Of a DNA stretch of 50,911 nt, positions 45,835 through 50,911 are shown one piece after another (position 1 is the stretch's first letter; the number at the start of each line of letters is the position of its first letter). Origin of the DNA: Deltaproteobacteria bacterium HGW-Deltaproteobacteria-14 (GTDB lineage: Bacteria > Myxococcota_A > UBA9042 > PHBI01); assembly GCA_002841945.1 (NCBI GenBank), contig PHBI01000002.1:75972-126882 (forward strand), written 5' to 3'. A model generated the notes under the pieces. It saw only the letters and a list, made by a program, of their open reading frames with translations. It was not told where the DNA came from and did not search any database. The position numbers were made by a program, and so were the translations under genes.

Positions 45835-46875
45835 ATGACCGGACTGAATCACCCCCTGCTCGCAGCCGCGTCGGACACCGCCGATCGCTTCGGCTCGCTG
45901 TTCACGTTCATCAACGTCATCTCGGTCGCGGCGTTCACGATGGTGATCGCGGTCACGGTCTACTTCAGCGTGAAGTACCGCCGGCGCTCCGAGGGCCAGC
46001 GGACGAGCCCGGTGAAGCACAACTTCAAGCTCGAGTTTCTGTGGTCGGCGGTCCCGACGGTCCTGATGATCGTGATGTTCGCCTGGGGCTTCAACGACTT
46101 CGCGGCGCTCTCGCAGACCCCGGCCGACGCGCTGCCGCTGCGCGTCATCGCCAAGCAGTGGAACTGGACCGTCGGCTACCCCGGCCTCGACCGCGAGTGC
46201 ACCGCGGAGATGTCGGCCGACGGCGGCGCCGAGACCGAGTTCGTCGTCCCGGTGAACCGCCCCTTCACGGTCAAGCTCTCGTCCGAGGACGTGCTCCACT
46301 CGTTCTGGATCCCGGACTTCAAGGTCAAAAAAGACGCGCTGCCGAACCGCTACACCGGCTACACCGTCACCCCCACCGAGATCGGCGACCACCGCTTCTA
46401 CTGCGCCGAGTACTGCGGCGCGAACCACTCCCGCATGGCCGGCACCATCCACGTCGTCTCGCAGGAGGACTGGAAGCTGTGGCTCGACGGCAAGCTCGAG
46501 GGCGTGCCGAACTGCAAGGTCGACCCCACGGCGCCCGACTACGCCCCGAAGCTCTTCGTGAAGTACGGCTGCGCCGGCTGCCACTCGGTGACCGAGGATC
46601 GCGCGATCGTCATCGGACCGCCGCTCTACGGGCTGGTCGCGAAGGGCTCCGAGACCATGGAGGACGGCTCGAGCGTCACGGTCGACGACAACTACCTGCG
46701 CGAGTCGATCGAGTACGCCGAGAAGCAGCGCGTGGCGGGCTTCGCCGGCAAGAACATGCCGGCCTTCCGCGGGCGCATCAGCGAGGTCGAGCTCGACGCG
46801 CTGGTGAACTACATCAAGGGGCTCGGCGCAGTCGATCAGGCCCCGACGAACGAAGACGGAACCAAGAGCGAGTGA
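45835..46875 (+). CDS. coxB: Cytochrome c oxidase subunit II with fused cytochrome c (caa3)
   Basis: A 346-residue subunit with two N-terminal helices (about 20-45 and 65-85) and a cupredoxin domain. Its CuA motif CAEYCGANHSRM supplies two Cys, Glu carbonyl, His and Met, with the other His in LHSFWIPDFK. Residues about 240-335 form a fused cytochrome c with CAGCH and Met in KNMPAFRG, defining a caa3-type oxidase. Electrons enter through the fused heme, pass to CuA and then to heme a in subunit I. The ATG at 45835 follows TTGGAGCGC. SCO copy 2 is 40 nt upstream. Confidence 0.96.
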   Translation: MTGLNHPLLAAASDTADRFGSLFTFINVISVAAFTMVIAVTVYFSVKYRRRSEGQRTSPVKHNFKLEFLWSAVPTVLMIVMFAWGFNDFAALSQTPADALPLRVIAKQWNWTVGYPGLDRECTAEMSADGGAETEFVVPVNRPFTVKLSSEDVLHSFWIPDFKVKKDALPNRYTGYTVTPTEIGDHRFYCAEYCGANHSRMAGTIHVVSQEDWKLWLDGKLEGVPNCKVDPTAPDYAPKLFVKYGCAGCHSVTEDRAIVIGPPLYGLVAKGSETMEDGSSVTVDDNYLRESIEYAEKQRVAGFAGKNMPAFRGRISEVELDALVNYIKGLGAVDQAPTNEDGTKSE

Positions 46876-46952
46876 CGAGTGGACCCGCTCGCGCCACACG
46901 ACGGCGTGAGCCCTGACTCCCGAGCGAGGACCGCGAGGGGAGGACGAATCAG

Positions 46953-48644
<1,692 letters not shown>

Positions 48645-48660
48645 TCCGGCTGATCCATCT

Positions 48661-48694
48661 GGGTCGCCCCCGCCGCACCGCGGCGGGCCGACCC
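48661..48694 (+). other. Stable intercistronic hairpin between coxA and coxC
   Basis: GGGTCG (48661-48666) pairs with CGACCC (48689-48694), and CCCGCCG (48669-48675) with CGGCGGG (48681-48687), closing a CACCG loop with a small internal bulge. No T tract follows, so it looks like an mRNA-stabilising or attenuating structure rather than a terminator. It could set subunit I in excess. Confidence 0.6.
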
Positions 48695-48720
48695 CCGACA
48701 CAGGTCAGGAGCGTTCCTCG

Positions 48721-49425
48721 ATGAGCACAGCCGTCGACGCAGGGCAACACGCCGAGGCCGGGCACGGGCACGACGCCCACCCCGCCTATCTCCAGCACCA
48801 CTTCGACAACCCCCAGCAGCAAGAGGGGGCCGCGAAGCTCGGCATGTGGCTCTTCCTGGGCACCGAGCTGCTCATGTTCAGTGGGCTCTTCTTGGCCTAC
48901 TTCTACATGCGCAGTCAGTACCCGGAGATGGTGCACGAGTACCACGAGTACCTGAACAAGTGGATGGGCGCGCTCAACACGCTCTTCCTCATCACCTCGA
49001 GCCTCACGATGGCGCTCGCCGTGCGCTCGGCGCAGGTCGGCAAGGCGAAGCTGTCGGGGCGGCTGCTGCTCGTCACCATCGCCTTCGGCCTGGCGTTCAT
49101 GGTGGTGAAGTACCTCGAGTACAGCGCGAAGTTCGAGCACGGCCTGCTCCCGGGCGACGCCTTCGCCGAGCACGTCGCTGGCGGCGTCCAGGCCGGCTGG
49201 TACGGCGGCCCGCAGCTGTTCTTCGGCATCTACTTCATCATGACCGGACTCCACGGTGTACACGTGCTGATCGGCATCGGGCTCTTGGTCTGGATCTACG
49301 TCAAGACCCAGCGCGGCGCGTTCAGCGGCAACTACTACACGCCCGTCGAGAACGTCGGCCTGTACTGGCACCTCGTCGACCTCATCTGGATCTTCCTGTT
49401 CCCGCTGCTCTATCTCGTGAAGTAA
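48721..49425 (+). CDS. coxC: Cytochrome c oxidase subunit III
   Basis: A 234-residue membrane protein with five helices, the shorter type of subunit III. After a His-rich head come KLGMWLFLGTELLMFSGLF, MALAVRSAQVG and, near the end, GLHGVHVLIGIGLLVWI and NVGLYWHLVDLIWIFLFPLLYL, the characteristic terminal segment. The Glu in LFLGTE is the conserved lipid/proton-path residue. It stabilises subunit I. AGGAGCG lies before the ATG. Confidence 0.95.
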   Translation: MSTAVDAGQHAEAGHGHDAHPAYLQHHFDNPQQQEGAAKLGMWLFLGTELLMFSGLFLAYFYMRSQYPEMVHEYHEYLNKWMGALNTLFLITSSLTMALAVRSAQVGKAKLSGRLLLVTIAFGLAFMVVKYLEYSAKFEHGLLPGDAFAEHVAGGVQAGWYGGPQLFFGIYFIMTGLHGVHVLIGIGLLVWIYVKTQRGAFSGNYYTPVENVGLYWHLVDLIWIFLFPLLYLVK

Positions 49426-49438
49426 GGAGGGCTGACAC

Positions 49439-50005
49439 ATGGCCAAGGGCTACATCCGCGGTCGCGAAGCGGCCGGAGTTCACGAGACCCACCACCACGT
49501 CATGCCCGTCAAGGCGTACCTCGGCGTCTTCGGAGCGCTGATGGTGCTGACGGCGCTGACGGTCCTCGTCTCCGAGATGAACCTCGGCAGCGCGGCGCTG
49601 GCGGTCGCGATGGTCGTGGCGGCGATCAAGAGCGCCTTCGTCATCGGGTTCTTCATGCACCTGAAGTACGACACGCGCTTTCACAGCTTCGTGTTCTTCG
49701 GGACCCTGCTCTTCATCGGCATCTTCTTCTTGATGACCTTCATCGACATCAACACCCGCGCGCTCGTGAACAAGGACTGGGGCAACACCGCCTGGGTGCT
49801 CGACCGCGGCGTCGAGATCCCGCCGGCGCCCGTCCCCCACGAGGAAGGCGGCGAGGCTCACGAGCCGAGCGCCGAGGTGAAGGACGGCGAGGCCGCGCCC
49901 GCCCCCGAGGTGAAGGACGGCGAGGCCAAGCCGGCGGCTGAGGCGAAGGACGGCGAAGCCAAGCCCGCAGCCGATCCCGCCCCCGCGCCCGAGACCGGTC
50001 GCTGA
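49439..50005 (+). CDS. coxD: Cytochrome c oxidase subunit IV family protein with repetitive tail
   Basis: A 188-residue protein: residues 1-110 carry three helices of the subunit IV (CyoD/CtaF-like) family (HVMPVKAYLGVFGALMVLTAL, ALAVAMVVAAIKSAFVIGFF with MHLKYD, and FFGTLLFIGIFFLMTFIDI). The last 60 residues are a hydrophilic, repeat-rich tail with three KDGEA units (VKDGEAAPAPE, VKDGEAKPAAE, AKDGEAKPAAD). The tail is unusual and may be a species-specific extracytoplasmic or cytosolic linker. GGAGGG precedes the ATG. Its stop overlaps the proposed start of the next gene. Confidence 0.9.
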   Translation: MAKGYIRGREAAGVHETHHHVMPVKAYLGVFGALMVLTALTVLVSEMNLGSAALAVAMVVAAIKSAFVIGFFMHLKYDTRFHSFVFFGTLLFIGIFFLMTFIDINTRALVNKDWGNTAWVLDRGVEIPPAPVPHEEGGEAHEPSAEVKDGEAAPAPEVKDGEAKPAAEAKDGEAKPAADPAPAPETGR

Positions 50006-50835
50006 GCGAGGCGCCACCGCTCGCGCAGGAGCTCGCGCTCGCCATCCGCCTCGCCCGTGAGGCGGGCGCGGCGATCGAGCGCATCCGCGAGCGGGGCTTC
50101 ACGGCGCAGGCGAAGTCCGACCGCTCCCCGGTCACCGAGGCCGACCTCGCGGCGGACGCGGTGATCCGGGCCGGGCTCACCGCGACCTACCCCGCGGACG
50201 GCATCCTCAGCGAGGAGTCGGGGGCGACCCCGGGGCCGCCGCGCGCGCGCACCTGGGTGGTCGATCCCCTCGACGGGACCGAGGCCTTCGTCGACGGCGA
50301 GGCCCGCGGCTACGCCGTGCAGATCGGGCTGTTGATCGGCGAAGCGCCGGCGCTCGGCGTGGTCTACGAGGCCCACGAGGACCGCCTGTGGTGGGCCGTC
50401 CGTGGCCAGGGCACCCACCTCGAGGCGCACGGCGCGACCAGCGGACCGCTGCGGGTCAGCGCGCGCGCCGACCTCGCGGGGATGCCGCTTGTGACCTCCA
50501 CCCGGGTCGACCGCGCCCGCCTGGCGCGCCTCCTCGCCGTGGGGCTGCCAGACGGCGGCCGGCTGCGCTCCGTCGGCGTGAAGGTCGGCGAGCTGGTGAG
50601 CGGTCGGGCCGACGTCTACGTGAGCGAGCACCCCATCAGCTACTGGGACAGCTGCGCTCCCCTGGTCGTACTCGAGGAGGCCGGCGGCGTCATCACCCAC
50701 CTCGGCGGGGCGCCCTTCGAGTACGCCCTCGACCCGGCGCGCGGCGCCCGGCACGAGGGCCCGCTGGTCGCGAGCAACGGCACCCGCCACGCGGCGCTCT
50801 GCGCGGCCTTCACCGCCGCCTGGAACGAGGGCTAG
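50002..50835 (+). CDS. CysQ/inositol monophosphatase family phosphatase
   Basis: A 277-residue protein of the Mg-dependent, Li-sensitive phosphatase family. LSEESG (first metal site), WVVDPLDGTEAF (the DPLDGT motif) and YWDSCAPLVVLEEAGG (the WD..AP....EAGG motif) are all present. The pattern fits CysQ (3'-phosphoadenosine 5'-phosphate phosphatase) or IMPase. The coherent N-terminus (LAQELALAIRLAREAGAAI, KSDRSPVTEADLAAD) lies before the first conventional start (GTG 50161) and has no ATG, GTG or TTG, so a CTG at 50002 overlapping the coxD stop (CTGA) is proposed, by analogy with the ATGA/GTGA/TTGA junctions nearby. Start confidence is moderate; the family call is firm. Confidence 0.85.
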   Translation: MSEAPPLAQELALAIRLAREAGAAIERIRERGFTAQAKSDRSPVTEADLAADAVIRAGLTATYPADGILSEESGATPGPPRARTWVVDPLDGTEAFVDGEARGYAVQIGLLIGEAPALGVVYEAHEDRLWWAVRGQGTHLEAHGATSGPLRVSARADLAGMPLVTSTRVDRARLARLLAVGLPDGGRLRSVGVKVGELVSGRADVYVSEHPISYWDSCAPLVVLEEAGGVITHLGGAPFEYALDPARGARHEGPLVASNGTRHAALCAAFTAAWNEG

Positions 50836-50911
50836 TTTCGCCACCGCCTGGCCCGCTTCGCGTTTGGCCAGGCGGCCCTTTCAGGCCGCGAAACGGCGTC
50901 GTATCGGGCGC
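50835..50911 (-). repeat. Structured dispersed element, copy 3 (inverted, cut by window end)
   Basis: Reading the minus strand, GCCCGATACGACGCCGTTTC and the following stem sequence match the second half of copy 1 (22345-22419) closely. GTTTCGC/GCGAAAC and GCCTGGC/GCCAGGC arms are conserved and the 3-bp pairs flip compatibly. It begins on the last base of the CysQ stop codon. The rest of the element lies outside the window. Confidence 0.8.

Overview
The window is very GC-rich and reads like a chromosomal segment of a myxobacterium-type organism (Myxococcota, former Deltaproteobacteria). This is an inference from composition, many 1-4 nt start/stop overlaps, abundant lipoproteins, a sigma-54 activator, an Npt-type carrier, and an alternative complex III plus caa3 oxidase operon. 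No rRNA, CRISPR array or intact transposase gene was seen. One tRNA (Glu, TTC) is present.

Layout. (1) 1-3408, minus strand: a partial lipoprotein, an 80-bp-arm hairpin, a D15-like beta-barrel protein and an Npt-type nucleotide carrier. (2) 3409-8430: accessory, decayed DNA. A MmeI-like restriction-methylation protein seems to have lost an internal block of the family's usual architecture. It lies between two 9-bp minisatellites and is followed by a frameshifted HNH-family pseudogene and a copied scrap of a sigma-54 activator. (3) 8435-12077: a mercury-resistance operon (merA, a periplasmic HMA protein, a merT-merP fusion). It has a near-consensus sigma-54 promoter and a divergently transcribed, sensor-less sigma-54 activator with three clustered cysteines. 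Three phased dyads lie between them. No merR is visible. (4) 12299-21935, minus strand: an arsenic/selenium island. It holds ArsS, a TVP38 membrane protein, a MerA-like flavoprotein, a fused glycosyltransferase, a UGA-containing selenoprotein with a SECIS hairpin, ArsM, a PiT transporter, a 33-codon ORF, a patatin and NrtS.

(5) 22252-30203: a lipoprotein of unknown function bracketed by two copies of a dispersed, structured repeat (a third, inverted copy is at the window end), a proteasome-like Ntn hydrolase, an OprC/NosA-like copper receptor, a hybrid histidine kinase, and tRNA-Glu with a terminator. (6) 30229-50835: Sua5 (minus), then a long plus-strand respiratory block. It covers heme A synthesis (ctaA, ctaB), an ABC exporter, SCO copper chaperones, a cytochrome c, alternative complex III (actA-F), and an A2-type caa3 oxidase (coxB, A, C, D) ending in a CysQ-like phosphatase. 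The genes are tightly coupled and would together make quinol:cytochrome c reductase, its terminal oxidase, and the heme A and copper assembly factors. The copper receptor upstream may supply copper.

The most unusual items are the sigma-54/cysteine-activator mer switch, the selenoprotein inside the arsenosugar cluster, the structured dispersed element and the 474-636 hairpin.
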